64,000 nt of DNA, from the NCBI GenBank assembly GCA_937951875.1, contig CALGAN010000093.1:1-64000 (forward strand). The letters are read 5' to 3'. Below, piece after piece: positions 24,795-33,816 of this stretch (positions are counted from its first letter, which is position 1; each line of letters begins with the position of its first letter). Origin of the DNA: an uncultured Alkalilimnicola sp. (GTDB taxonomy: Bacteria > Pseudomonadota > Gammaproteobacteria > Nitrococcales > AK92). The notes below the pieces were generated by a model. The model had not been told where the DNA came from and did not search any database. It was given only the letters and a program-made list of their open reading frames with translations. Both the position numbers and the translations under genes were made by a program.

Positions 24795-25787
24795 ATGACC
24801 AAACGCTTCCTGAAGCATTCGGTGCTCGCCCTGAGCCTGTTGTCCGTCGCCGGCTCCGCCGCCGCGGCCGAGAAGGTTCGCTGGCTCAACGACTGGCTGC
24901 CCGCCGGCGACAAGGCGGTGATCTACCTGGGCGTGGCAAAGGGCCTGTTCGCCGCCGAAGGCATCGAGGTCGAGATCGCCTCCGGCCGCGGCGGCAGCGA
25001 CGTCGTCACCAAGCTCGCCACCGGCTCGGCCGACATGGGCACCGCTGGCCTGGGCGCGCTGCTGCAGGCCAAGGCGCAGGCGCCGGTCGCCGTCTCCGCG
25101 GTGATGTCGATCTACACCAAGCAGCCCGACGCCATCCTGGCCGACGCCGCGCTCGGCCTGAAGACGCTCAAGGACTTCAAGGGCAAGACGCTGGCCACGC
25201 CGACCTTCTCGGCCTCCAACGTGCTCTGGCCGCTGGTGCTCGAAGCCAACGGCATGAAGCCCGAGGACGTCAAGATCATGAAGGTCGATCCCGGCGCCAT
25301 GGGCCCGATGATGGCCAACGGCCAGGTGGACGGCACCATCAACTGGGTCACCAAGCTGCCGGGCTTCGAGGATCTGATGAACAAGGCCGGCAAGACCATC
25401 GCGGTCATTCCCTGGTCCGACTACGGCTTCGAGGGCTACGGCCTGTCGGTGGTCGCCTCGGACAAGTTCATCAAGGAGAAGCCGGAGCTGGTGCGCAAAG
25501 TGGTGAAGGTCTACCGCCAGGCGCTGCAGATGGCGGTGGCCGACCCGCAGGCCGCCGGCAACGCCATCAAGGCCCTGGTGCCGGAGATCGACGCCACGGT
25601 GGCCGCCAAGGAGTTCGCCGCCTCCGTCTCGCTGATCGACAACGAGATCAGCAAGAAGGACGGCCTGGGCGCCTTCGAGCCCAAGCTGCTCGCCAAGACC
25701 TGGGAGTGGGTGGCCAAGGCTCAGTCCATGCCGCTGGACAAGCTCGATCCGGAGACCGCGGTGAACCGCAGCTTCGTCGCCGAGTAA
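24795..25787 (+). CDS. ABC transporter substrate-binding protein, NitT/TauT type
   Basis: A 330-residue periplasmic receptor with a signal peptide ending SAAAA near residue 25, then KVRWLNDWLPAGDKAVIYLG as in NitT/TauT/THI5-like receptors. It is the third gene of the 2OG oxygenase-hydrolase operon. No permease or ATPase is adjacent. The ATPase/permease pair at 34991-36581 lacks a receptor of its own and could serve this protein, the receptor at 10238-11263, or both. Confidence 0.87.
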   Translation: MTKRFLKHSVLALSLLSVAGSAAAAEKVRWLNDWLPAGDKAVIYLGVAKGLFAAEGIEVEIASGRGGSDVVTKLATGSADMGTAGLGALLQAKAQAPVAVSAVMSIYTKQPDAILADAALGLKTLKDFKGKTLATPTFSASNVLWPLVLEANGMKPEDVKIMKVDPGAMGPMMANGQVDGTINWVTKLPGFEDLMNKAGKTIAVIPWSDYGFEGYGLSVVASDKFIKEKPELVRKVVKVYRQALQMAVADPQAAGNAIKALVPEIDATVAAKEFAASVSLIDNEISKKDGLGAFEPKLLAKTWEWVAKAQSMPLDKLDPETAVNRSFVAE

Positions 25788-25800
25788 GCCCTCTCGCTCA

Positions 25801-25829
25801 CCGGAACGCGGGCTCGCCCCGCGTTCCGG
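25801..25829 (+). terminator. Strong hairpin after the receptor gene
   Basis: CCGGAACGCGGG (25801-25812) pairs perfectly with CCCGCGTTCCGG (25818-25829) 13 bp after the stop. The following sequence is C/T-rich but has no T run. Confidence 0.6.
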
Positions 25830-25901
25830 CCTCTCCCGCCCGCACCAACATCGGGCGGCCACGCACCAAGCTCGGTCGTGGCCGCCCCGCGGCACCCGCG
25901 C

Positions 25902-26960
25902 CTAGGCCGGCCGGCCGACGCAGCCGCCCGCCGCGGCCTGCGCCTCCTCGCTCAGCCGCTGGGCGATCATGCGCCGCACCTTGACCGAAGCGCCGTCGAG
26001 GGCGAAGCGCACGAACTCGTGGGTGCCGGCCTCGTCCTGCTGCGCCTGGATGACGGCGAGGAGCTCGCGATCCTCCTCGAAAGTGAGCGCATAGAGCCGA
26101 CGCACCTCGGCGTCGGCCTCCGCATCGCTCACCGCGTAGTTGCGCAGGTGCAGCCAGAAGTAATGGCTAGTCCGCTCCGTCTCCGGCGTGATGAAGTTGT
26201 AGCTGAAGGAGCGGAACCCGGCGTCGCGGTTGGCCTCGGTGCGCTCGGTGCCGGCGTCGATCGCGCCGAAGTCCACGCCGCTGACCGCCGGCGGCACGCA
26301 CCAGTAGTACTGCCAGCGGTCGGTCAGCCCCTGGAAACGGCCGTAGCGCTGCATCAGCGGTACCGGCGGCGCGTTCTCGATCCAGCGATAGGCGATCACC
26401 CGGTCGGCTTCGGCCACCAAGGTCACCGGCACGCCCTCGCCGGCGGCGTTGCCGATGGTGCGCGGATGCACGTAGCTGGTGTGGGAGGGATCGACCAGGT
26501 TGTCGCAGATATTCAGGTAGTTGCTGGCGACATGCAGGTAGTTGCCGTCGATCAGCGCCCAGCCCGGCCGGCCGTACTGCGGGATATCGATGATGGCGGC
26601 CGGATCGGCCAGCGCCGGGTCGCCCATCCAGATCCACACCGCGTTGTACTTCTCGTGCAGCGGGTAGCCGTGCACGTGCGCGCCCTGCGGGATGCGATCC
26701 TGCCCGGGAATGTGCACGCACCGCCCGCCCTCGGCGAAACGCGCGCCGTGGTAGCCGCACTGCACCTCATCATCCACCAGCCGCCCGAGGGACAGCGGCA
26801 GCAGCTTGTGCGGACAACGGTCGCGCAGCGCCACCGGGCGGCCGTCCCGGCGGCGGTAAGCGACGATGGATTCGCCGAGCACACGGCGGCTCAACAGGTG
26901 GCGGCCGAGCTCATGGCTCCAGGCCAGCACGTACCAGGCGTTACGGATGAAACCACTCAT
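25902..26960 (-). CDS. Rieske 2Fe-2S oxygenase, VanA/NdmA-like
   Basis: A 352-residue Rieske oxygenase from a different branch than the two operon-linked copies. Cluster ligands are C49-P-H51 and C68-G-Y-H71. The iron site is NLVDPSHTSYVH with D157, H160 and H165. The N-terminus (FIRNAWYVLAWSHEL) resembles vanillate demethylase and methylxanthine N-demethylase oxygenases. It diverges from a LysR gene, the common layout for a substrate-induced oxygenase. Demethylation of a methoxy or N-methyl compound such as a methylxanthine is plausible but unproven. Confidence 0.87.
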   Translation of the reverse strand: MSGFIRNAWYVLAWSHELGRHLLSRRVLGESIVAYRRRDGRPVALRDRCPHKLLPLSLGRLVDDEVQCGYHGARFAEGGRCVHIPGQDRIPQGAHVHGYPLHEKYNAVWIWMGDPALADPAAIIDIPQYGRPGWALIDGNYLHVASNYLNICDNLVDPSHTSYVHPRTIGNAAGEGVPVTLVAEADRVIAYRWIENAPPVPLMQRYGRFQGLTDRWQYYWCVPPAVSGVDFGAIDAGTERTEANRDAGFRSFSYNFITPETERTSHYFWLHLRNYAVSDAEADAEVRRLYALTFEEDRELLAVIQAQQDEAGTHEFVRFALDGASVKVRRMIAQRLSEEAQAAAGGCVGRPA

Positions 26961-27077
26961 CGCGGGGTCCTCTATGCAGCGGTTTGGCTAGGCGTACGGC
27001 CTTGAAGCTATTTCCGCCGCAAGAAGCGATAAAGCGGGTATTCTGGTATCCACTGTTCCAAAATCGGCACAATCCCC

Positions 27078-27989
27078 ATGCACCCTGACCCGACCAGCAT
27101 GATCTGGTTCGCGCAGATCGCCGACGCCGGCGGTCTCAGCGCCGCCGCCCGGCGCCTGGGCATCCCCGCCAGCACCCTGAGCCGCCGCCTGCGCGAACTG
27201 GAGGCCGAGCTCGGCATCCGCTTGCTCGAACGCACCACGCGGCGCGTGCGCCTGACCGAGGCCGGCGAGCTGTTCTACCGCCACTGCCGCGAGTTGCGCG
27301 AAACCGTCGAGGCCGCGCGCGCCGCCGTCGGCGCGCTACAGTCCGCCCCACGCGGCAGCCTGCGGGTAGCCTCGTCGTACACGCTCGGCGTGCACGGACT
27401 CTCGCCCCTGCTAGCCGACTTCCTGCTGCGCTATCCGGACATCGACATCCAGCTGCAGCTCACCGACCGCACCGTCGACCTGGTCGCGGAAGGCATAGAC
27501 GTCGGGCTCCACGCCGGTCCGCTCGACCAGCTCGGCTACAGCCATCGGCTGCTGGGCAGGGGCACGATGTACCTCTACGCCAGCCCCGCCTACCTGGCCG
27601 CCCGCGGCCGTCCCGAACGCCCGGCCGATCTGCGCGCGCACCTCATCGCCGCGCAGAGCGCCGGCGCGGACACCGCCGCCGGGGCGCTGACCTGGCGGCT
27701 GTTCGGCCCGCGCGGGCAGCAGGAGGAGGTGATCGTGCGCCCGAGCCTGGTCAGCAATGAGGCGGTCGCCGCTCTGAACGTCGCGGCGGCCGGCGGCGGC
27801 ATCTTTCTGGGCACCGAGATCGTCACCCGCCCCTACCTGCGCAGCGGCGCGCTGCAGCGGGTGCTGCCCGATTGGCGCGGTCCGACGCTGGAATTCCACG
27901 CCGTGTTCCCCAGCCGGCGCGAGCTGCCGCCCAAGGTGCGGGTGTTCATCGATTATCTGAGCGAGCGCTTGAGCCGCGAGTTGGGCTGA
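27078..27989 (+). CDS. LysR family regulator divergent from the Rieske oxygenase
   Basis: A 303-residue LysR-type regulator. The helix-turn-helix spans about residues 16-60 (GGLSAAARRLGIPASTLSRR), followed by an effector domain. The 117-bp spacer to the Rieske gene at 26960 has no TGTATACA palindrome. By the usual LysR arrangement it should control that oxygenase. Confidence 0.88.
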   Translation: MHPDPTSMIWFAQIADAGGLSAAARRLGIPASTLSRRLRELEAELGIRLLERTTRRVRLTEAGELFYRHCRELRETVEAARAAVGALQSAPRGSLRVASSYTLGVHGLSPLLADFLLRYPDIDIQLQLTDRTVDLVAEGIDVGLHAGPLDQLGYSHRLLGRGTMYLYASPAYLAARGRPERPADLRAHLIAAQSAGADTAAGALTWRLFGPRGQQEEVIVRPSLVSNEAVAALNVAAAGGGIFLGTEIVTRPYLRSGALQRVLPDWRGPTLEFHAVFPSRRELPPKVRVFIDYLSERLSRELG

Positions 27990-28042
27990 GGGCGGAGCCG
28001 CGTCCTGGCGTGACGTCGGCCGCAGGGCTTCGTTGACTCGTC

Positions 28043-28220
28043 ATGCCCGCCCCCCGCGAAAGCGGGGGGCGGGCATCCAGGCGTACGGGTCGCCGCCAGC
28101 GTTGTCCACCAAGCCTGCAGGCGCTGTTGAGTCAGCCTTTCGCGGGAGCGCATCTCTTACTTCCCTCACCCCTCGCGGGAGCGGGGGAGGGAGATTTAGA
28201 GGGCGATCGCCCTGCCTAGG
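28043..28220. repeat. Dispersed repeat copy 3: two palindromic blocks
   Basis: A 15-bp perfect stem ATGCCCGCCCCCCGC / GCGGGGGGCGGGCAT (28043-28057, 28062-28076) is followed by CCAGGCGTACGG, as after the hairpin at 22571-22598. Further on, GGGCGATCGCCC (28201-28212) plus TGCCTAGG (28213-28220) is the inverse of 4277-4298. It fills the gap between the converging LysR and adenine deaminase genes. Confidence 0.6.
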
Positions 28221-28233
28221 GCCAGCTGCACCG

Positions 28234-29268
28234 CTACGCCGGCAGCGGCACGCTGTCGATGCGCTCCAGCCAATGCTCCTTCTGGGCGCGCGGCAGGAAG
28301 GAAGCGACGATGGAGTTGCGCGCCAGCCGGCGGATGTCCTTGGCGTCCAGCCCCAGCCCCCGCTGCACCGCCAGGTAGTTGTCCAGCACGTAGCCGCCGA
28401 AGTAGGCCGGATCGTCGGAATTGACCGTCACCCGCAGGCCCATGCGGAGCAGGCGCTTGAGGTTATGGTCCTCGATCCGCTCGAACACCCTGAGCTTGAC
28501 GTTGGAGAGCGGACAGACGGTCAGCGGCACGTCGGCCTCCAGCAGCCGCTCGCACAGCGCCGGATCCTGCTCGCAGCGCACGCCATGGTCGATGCGCGCC
28601 ACGCCCAGCAGGTCCAGCGCCTCGCGAATGTAAGCCGGCGGCCCCTCCTCGCCGGCATGGGCGACGGCGAAGAAGCCCTCCTCCCGGGCGCGCTCGAACA
28701 CGCGCTGGAACTTCGACGGCGGGTGCCCGACCTCGGCGGAGTCCAGGCCCACGGCGTGGATACGGTCGCGCCAGGGCAGCGCCTCTTCCAGGGTGGCCAT
28801 GGCCTCGTCCTCGCTGCGATCGCGCAGGAAGCAGAGGATGAGCCGGGACGTAAGCCGCCGCTCGCGCCTGGCTTCGTCCAGGGCGCGGCCGATGCCCTCC
28901 ATCACGGTGTCGAACGACACCCCGCGGGCGGTGTGGGTCTGCGGATCGAAGAAGATCTCGGCGTGGACCACGCCGTCGCGGTGCGCGCGCTCGAGATAGG
29001 CGCGCGTGAGCAGGTAGAAATCCTCGGCGTCGCGCAGCACCGCGGCGCCCTGATAGTAGAGATCGAGGAACTGCTGCAGGTTGCCGAAACGATAGGCCGC
29101 GCGCAGCGCCTCCTCGCTGTCGTAGCGCAGCGCGATGCCGTGCTTGGCCGCCAGCGCGAACATCAGCTCGGGCTCCAGCGCGCCTTCGATGTGCAGATGC
29201 AGCTCCGCTTTGGGCAGGGCGCGGATGAAGGCCGCCATGCCGTCGTCTGGCCGAGTCAGATTGTCCAT
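28234..29268 (-). CDS. Adenine deaminase (adenosine deaminase-like family)
   Basis: A 344-residue enzyme of the ADA-like superfamily. [10 protein letters not shown] (H24, H26), [26 protein letters not shown] and [12 protein letters not shown] form the zinc site. The combination [10 protein letters not shown] and PAYFGGYV matches the adenine deaminase subgroup (Pseudomonas PA0148 type) rather than true adenosine deaminases. It should make hypoxanthine from adenine. ATG 29268 has GAGG upstream; a second ATG at 29238 is possible. No island operator or sigma-54 element was found in its 207-bp leader. Confidence 0.87.
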   Translation of the reverse strand: MDNLTRPDDGMAAFIRALPKAELHLHIEGALEPELMFALAAKHGIALRYDSEEALRAAYRFGNLQQFLDLYYQGAAVLRDAEDFYLLTRAYLERAHRDGVVHAEIFFDPQTHTARGVSFDTVMEGIGRALDEARRERRLTSRLILCFLRDRSEDEAMATLEEALPWRDRIHAVGLDSAEVGHPPSKFQRVFERAREEGFFAVAHAGEEGPPAYIREALDLLGVARIDHGVRCEQDPALCERLLEADVPLTVCPLSNVKLRVFERIEDHNLKRLLRMGLRVTVNSDDPAYFGGYVLDNYLAVQRGLGLDAKDIRRLARNSIVASFLPRAQKEHWLERIDSVPLPA

Positions 29269-29475
29269 TCCGCCAACCTCGCAGCGGGCGGCGCGCTCTT
29301 CGCCGGCGCCGCCGTCATTCCGCCAACCGGTTCGCGCCCCGGCGCAACCGGGCCTTCACCGCGTCCAGCTCGTTCGAGTTCCCGCCCACGGCCCCACCTC
29401 ACAAAATGGGGCCGCCCCGCCACCGCGGGCATGGCCATCCCCCCGCCGCGCGAGGGGATGCCCCCTCGGCCGCGG

Positions 29476-30567
29476 CTACTTCGGCAGCGAGCCCTCGACG
29501 CCCTCGACATACCAGTTGATCGACATCATCGCGTCGAACGGCAGCTCCGCGCCGGCGGCAACCTTGAGCGCGCCGCTCTGATCCTTGATCGGTCCGGCGA
29601 ACGGCTTGAGCGTGCCGTCGATGATGGCCTGCCGTTTCTCCTCGAAGAGCTGGACCACGTCGGCCGGCAGCGCCGGGTTCAGCGGCGCCATGGCGATCAT
29701 GCCTTCCTTCATGCCCCAGTGGATCTGATGAGTATCCCAGGCGCCGGCCAGCACCTTCTTGACCGTGTCGATGTAGTAGCCGCCCCACTGGATGGTGGTG
29801 CCGGTCAGGTGCGCCTTGGGCCCGAACTTGGACATGTCGGAGTCCCAGCCGAAGGCGTACACGCCCTTTTCCTCGGCGGTCTGGACGATGGCCGGCGAGT
29901 CGGTGTTCTGGCCCAGCACGTCGGCGCCCTGCGCGATCAGCGCTTCGGCCGCCTGCCGCTCCTTGGCCGGGTCGTACCAGGTGTTCACCCAGACCACCTT
30001 GGTCTTCATGTTCGGGTTGACGCTGCGCGCGCCCAGGGTCATGGCGTTGATGTTGCGAATCACCTCGGGGATGGGATAGGAGGCGACCACGCCCAGGACG
30101 CCGGTCTTGGACACCTTGCCGGCCACCACGCCCTGCAGGTAGGCGCCCTCGTAGGTGCGGGCTTCGTAGGTGCTGACGTTCTTGGCGGTCTTGTAGCCGG
30201 TGGCGTGGGCGAAGTAGACCTTGGGCTGGCTCTGCGCCACCTTCAGGGTCTGGTTCATGTAGCCGAACGAGGTGGTGAAGATCACCTTGTGCCCGCTGGC
30301 GGCGAGCTGGCGGATCACCCGCTCGGCATCGGCGCCTTCCGGCACGCTTTCGATGTAGGTGGTCTTCACCTTGTCGCCGAGCGCCCGCTCCAGCTCCTTG
30401 CGCCCCAAATCGTGGGCGTAGGTCCAGCCGGCCTCGCCCACCGGGCCGACGTAGACGAATCCCACCTTCAGCGGCTCCTCGCCGTACGCCAGGCCGCCCG
30501 TCGACGCGAGCACCGCCGCGACCACCGACACCCCCACCGACTTCAGAAACGTTCTTCTCGTTGCCAT
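29476..30567 (-). CDS. BMP family ABC transporter substrate-binding protein (purine/nucleoside)
   Basis: A 363-residue BMP/PnrA-type receptor. The N-terminus ATRRTFLKSVGVSVVAAVLA contains a twin-arginine R-R-x-F-L-K motif, so Tat export is likely. VGFVYVGPVGEAGWTYAHDLG is typical of BMP receptors, which bind nucleosides or purines. The start ATG is 30567. It is transcribed away from the matching ATPase and permease genes, from its own sigma-54 promoter at 30670-30685. Confidence 0.9.
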   Translation of the reverse strand: MATRRTFLKSVGVSVVAAVLASTGGLAYGEEPLKVGFVYVGPVGEAGWTYAHDLGRKELERALGDKVKTTYIESVPEGADAERVIRQLAASGHKVIFTTSFGYMNQTLKVAQSQPKVYFAHATGYKTAKNVSTYEARTYEGAYLQGVVAGKVSKTGVLGVVASYPIPEVIRNINAMTLGARSVNPNMKTKVVWVNTWYDPAKERQAAEALIAQGADVLGQNTDSPAIVQTAEEKGVYAFGWDSDMSKFGPKAHLTGTTIQWGGYYIDTVKKVLAGAWDTHQIHWGMKEGMIAMAPLNPALPADVVQLFEEKRQAIIDGTLKPFAGPIKDQSGALKVAAGAELPFDAMMSINWYVEGVEGSLPK

Positions 30568-30669
30568 TGGCCTCACCTGCGACTGGAAAGATCCGGTTAC
30601 GCCCGTCCTGTGCCGGCCTTCGGCTCGGTGCGACTCGCCGGGACGCGGCGTCGATGTCCGCAGGCACAG

Positions 30670-30685
30670 TGCAATGGCCATGCCA
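30670..30685 (-). promoter_or_regulatory. Sigma-54 promoter of the BMP receptor gene
   Basis: The minus strand reads TGGCATGGCCATTGCA; one -24 base differs from TGGCACRNNNNTTGCW and spacing is exact. The predicted start is near 30658, about 90 bp before the ATG. Confidence 0.75.
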
Positions 30686-30885
30686 TCCCCTCGCGGCCCT
30701 CGCAATAAAGAAGCGAGGAAGGTGCTCAGCCAAGCCCCAGGGCGGCGGTGCGCACCATGTCAGAACGCGCGCCGGCCCGTCGCACACCGTCCTGGTGCAA
30801 CCGACGATGCCAGCACGGCACACCGTGACCACCCGCCACCGCCGCGGCGCCGATCCGACGCGCTCCGCCCCGGCATCGTCAGCGC

Positions 30886-30901
30886 TGGCACGGCTATTGC
30901 T
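30886..30901 (+). promoter_or_regulatory. Sigma-54 promoter of the xdh remnant/ABC transporter operon
   Basis: TGGCACGGCTATTGCT matches every fixed base of the consensus. The predicted start is near 30912, about 90 bp before the ATG at 31003. Confidence 0.85.
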
Positions 30902-31002
30902 CGCAATGCAGGCAGCGAACGACTGTCTCCATCGGCCGACGCCGACCGTTTCCCGCCTGGGACGCCGTGGGCGCTCGGTCCGCCGCTGCGAGGAGCCCCG
31001 TC

Positions 31003-31203
31003 ATGGCCGCGAACGACAATCCGATCCGCTTCGTGCGAAACGGCGAGGTGGCGACCGTGGACACGCCGGATCCCACGGCCGGCCTTCTGCAGTTCCTGTG
31101 CGAGCGACTGGGCGGCACCGGCGCCGGCAAGCTGTCCGCGGCGGTCGCGATCTCGGTGACCGCGCAGCTGCTGCGGCTGCGCGCGCGGAGAGCGGCGCCA
31201 TGA
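31003..31203 (+). pseudogene. Deletion remnant: xdhA N-terminus fused to xdhC C-terminus
   Basis: A 66-codon ORF with a good GAGGAG ribosome site. Residues 7-40 (IRFVRNGEVATVDTPDPTAG, then LLQFLCERL-GGTG) resemble the start of XdhA, the ferredoxin-type subunit of xanthine dehydrogenase, and stop just before its cysteine motif. Residues 41-60 (AGKLSAAVAISVTAQLLRLR) resemble the extreme C-terminus of the maturation factor XdhC. The join is in frame. Its stop overlaps the ABC ATPase start (ATGA), as expected if xdhABC once led this operon. No cofactor ligands remain, so it cannot be an enzyme. The alternative is an unrelated small ORF; the similarity is from memory, not from a search. Confidence 0.6.
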
Positions 31204-32747
31204 CCGCCGCCGCGCCTCCCCGGCTCGAACTGCTCGGCATCACCAAGCGCTATCCGGCGGTGGTGGCGAACCAGGACATCTCGCTCGCGGTGCGTCCCGG
31301 CGAGATCCATGCCGTGCTCGGCGAGAACGGCGCTGGCAAGAGCACGCTGATGAAGATCATCTACGGCGTCGTCCGTCCCGACGCCGGCGAGATCCTCTGG
31401 GAAGGACGCCAGGTCGAGATCGACTCGCCGGCGACCGCGCGCCGCTTGGGAATCGGCATGGTCTTCCAGCATTTCTCGCTGTTCGAGACCCTGACCGTGA
31501 CCGAGAACGTGGCGCTGGCGCTCGACGCCCCGCCGCCGCCCGCCGAGCTGGCGGCGCGTATCGCCGCAGTGTCGGCGCAGTACGGCCTGCCGGTGGACCC
31601 GCGACGGCTGGTGCACAGCATGTCGGTCGGCGAGCGGCAGCGGGTGGAGATCGTCCGCTGCCTGCTGCAGCGGCCGCGGCTGCTGATCATGGACGAGCCG
31701 ACCTCGGTGCTCACCCCGCAGGCGGTGCGCACCCTGTTCCAGACCCTGCGCCGGCTCGCCCACGAGGGCTGCAGCATCCTCTACATCAGCCACAAGCTCG
31801 ACGAGATCCGCGAGCTCTGCGATAGCGCCACCGTGCTGCGCGCGGGCCGGGTCAGCGGCCGGGCCGTGCCGCGGCGGGAGAGCCGCGAGTCGCTGGCCCG
31901 GCTCATGATCGGCCACGAGCTGCCCGTCACCCGACTGCCGCCGCGCACGCCCGGCGCGCCGCTGCTGGAGGTGCGCGGCCTGAGCCTCAAGAGCGCCGAT
32001 CCGTTCGGCACGGCGTTGCGGGATATTTCCTTGGAGGTGCGCGCTGGCGAGATCGTCGGCATCGCCGGCGTCTCCGGCAACGGCCAGAAGGAGCTGCTGG
32101 CGGCGCTCTCCGGCGAGCGGCCGGTGGCGGCCGACGCCGTCCGCATCGGCGGCACCCCGGCCGGACGGCTGGGGCCGACGGCACGGCGCAAGCTCGGCCT
32201 GCGCTACGTGCCGGAGGAGCGGCTCGGGCGCGGCGCGGTGCCGGAGCTCTCTCTGGGCTTGAACACGCTGCTCACCGGCAGCGCGCACGGCCTGGTCCGC
32301 CATGGGCTGATCGACCGCGCCCGGGTGCGCGAGCTCGCCCGCCGGGTGATCGAACGCTTCCAGGTCAAGTGCGACGGCGACCGAACCCTGGCCGGCAACC
32401 TGTCCGGCGGCAATCTGCAGAAGTTCATCGTCGGCCGCGAGGCCCTGCTCGCGTCCCAGGTGCTGCTGGTGGCGCAACCGACCTGGGGCGTGGACGTCGG
32501 CGCCGCCGCCCTGATCCGCGACGCGCTGATCGAGCTGCGCAACCGGGGAGCGGCGGTGCTGGTGGTGTCGGAGGAGCTGGAGGAGCTGTTCATGATCAGC
32601 GATCGCCTGGCCGTTCTGGCCGAAGGCCGGCTGTCGCCGACGGTGCCGACCGCCGCCACCAGCGTCGAGCAGATCGGGTTGTGGATGAGCGGCGCCTTCG
32701 CCGCCGAGCCCGCGGTCCCCGCGCGCGCGGAGGCGGTGCATGGTTAG
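31200..32747 (+). CDS. ABC transporter ATP-binding protein (double NBD, purine/nucleoside)
   Basis: A 515-residue RbsA-like protein with two nucleotide-binding domains. The first has Walker A GENGAGKS (about 39-46), VFQHFSLFETLTV, signature MSVGERQR and Walker B LLIMDEPTSVL. The second is degenerate (GVSGNGQKE, LSGGNLQK), as usual for BMP-type importers. The real start is ATG 31200; a long in-frame upstream extension is non-coding. It partners with the two permeases downstream and the receptor at 29476-30567. Confidence 0.92.
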   Translation: MTAAAPPRLELLGITKRYPAVVANQDISLAVRPGEIHAVLGENGAGKSTLMKIIYGVVRPDAGEILWEGRQVEIDSPATARRLGIGMVFQHFSLFETLTVTENVALALDAPPPPAELAARIAAVSAQYGLPVDPRRLVHSMSVGERQRVEIVRCLLQRPRLLIMDEPTSVLTPQAVRTLFQTLRRLAHEGCSILYISHKLDEIRELCDSATVLRAGRVSGRAVPRRESRESLARLMIGHELPVTRLPPRTPGAPLLEVRGLSLKSADPFGTALRDISLEVRAGEIVGIAGVSGNGQKELLAALSGERPVAADAVRIGGTPAGRLGPTARRKLGLRYVPEERLGRGAVPELSLGLNTLLTGSAHGLVRHGLIDRARVRELARRVIERFQVKCDGDRTLAGNLSGGNLQKFIVGREALLASQVLLVAQPTWGVDVGAAALIRDALIELRNRGAAVLVVSEELEELFMISDRLAVLAEGRLSPTVPTAATSVEQIGLWMSGAFAAEPAVPARAEAVHG

Positions 32748-33816
32748 GCTGGAGCCGCGGCCGGAGCCGTCCCGGCGCATGATGTTCGCCTCGCCGCTGA
32801 TCGCGGCGGCGCTCATGATCGTCACCGGCTACGTCATGTTCGCGCTGATGGGACGAGAGCCTTGGCAGGCTTTCCATGTGTTCTTCGTGCAGCCGCTGAG
32901 CAGCGCCTACGGCGTCGGCGAGTGGCTGCTCAAGGCCACGCCGCTGATGCTCTGCGGCGTGGGACTGGCGCTGGGCTTCCGCGCCAGGGCCTGGAACATC
33001 GGCGCCGAGGGGCAGCTCACCATGGGCGCCATCGCCGGCGGCGGCGTGGCGCTGTATTTCCACGGCGTCGACGCCGCCTGGCTGCTGCCGCTGATCCTGC
33101 TGGCGGGCGTGCTCGGCGGCATGGCCTGGGCGGCGATCCCGGCGTTCCTGCGTACCCGCTTCCACACCAGCGAGATCCTGGTGAGCCTGATGCTGGTGTA
33201 CGTGGCCCAGCTGCTGCTGCGCTACCTGGTCAACGGCCCGTGGAAGGATCCGGCCGGCTTCAACTTCCCGCAATCGGTCATGTTCCACGACGCGGCCCTG
33301 CTGCCGCTGCTGGTCGACGGCCTGCGCGTCAACATCGCCTTCGTCATCGCCCTGGCGCTGCTGGCGGCCGCCTGGCTGTTCGCCTACCGCAGCTTCGCCG
33401 GCTTCCGCATGCAGGTGAGCGGCCTGGCGCCGGCGGCGGCGTCCTACGCCGGCTTCAGCGACAAGCGCAACGTCTGGCTGGCGCTGCTCATCGGCGGCGC
33501 CAGCGCCGGCTTGGCCGGCGTCGGCGAGGTCGCCGGCCCGCTCGGCCAGTTGCAGCCGTCGGCCTCGCCCGGCTACGGCTTCGCCGCCATCATTGTCGCT
33601 TTCGTCGGCCGGCTGCATCCGCTGGGCGTGCTGCTGGCCAGCCTGCTGATGTCGCTGCTCTACCTGGGCGGCGAAACCGCGCAGCTGGAGCTGGGCCTGC
33701 CGAGCTCGGTGACCGGGCTGTTCCAGGGGCTGCTGCTGTTCTATCTGCTCGCCGCCGACCTGTTCATCCACTTCCGTTTCAAGCCGCGCGCGGCGGGCTC
33801 CTCGGAGGCGACATGA
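32740..33816 (+). CDS. ABC transporter permease (BMP-type purine/nucleoside importer), subunit 1
   Basis: A 358-residue multi-spanning membrane protein of the BPD_transp_2 family. It contains LGFRARAWNIGAEGQLTMG and FHTSEILVSLMLVYVA, typical of YufP/NupP-like permeases. It overlaps the ATPase gene by 8 bp and the second permease by 4 bp. Confidence 0.9.
   Translation: MVRLEPRPEPSRRMMFASPLIAAALMIVTGYVMFALMGREPWQAFHVFFVQPLSSAYGVGEWLLKATPLMLCGVGLALGFRARAWNIGAEGQLTMGAIAGGGVALYFHGVDAAWLLPLILLAGVLGGMAWAAIPAFLRTRFHTSEILVSLMLVYVAQLLLRYLVNGPWKDPAGFNFPQSVMFHDAALLPLLVDGLRVNIAFVIALALLAAAWLFAYRSFAGFRMQVSGLAPAAASYAGFSDKRNVWLALLIGGASAGLAGVGEVAGPLGQLQPSASPGYGFAAIIVAFVGRLHPLGVLLASLLMSLLYLGGETAQLELGLPSSVTGLFQGLLLFYLLAADLFIHFRFKPRAAGSSEAT

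Larger units (their letters stand above)
30568..31002. other. Divergent regulatory region with back-to-back sigma-54 promoters
   Basis: This 435-bp gene-free region separates the BMP receptor gene (left) from the xdh remnant/ABC operon (right). It holds one sigma-54 element for each direction, about 200 bp apart. Activator sites would be expected between them. GCACCA near 30752 and TGGTGC near 30793 are NtrC-like half-sites but are not properly paired. No TGTATACA is present. Confidence 0.65.

Noticed and set aside
22971..25787. Inclusion of the second 2OG oxygenase operon in the TGTATACA/sigma-54 regulon
   Set aside because: The leader has only TGTGCATACG near 22776 and no GG-N10-GC element with acceptable -12 sequence.
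30752..30799. NtrC binding sites between the divergent sigma-54 promoters
   Set aside because: Only isolated GCACCA and TGGTGC half-sites are seen, with spacing unlike the canonical dyad.
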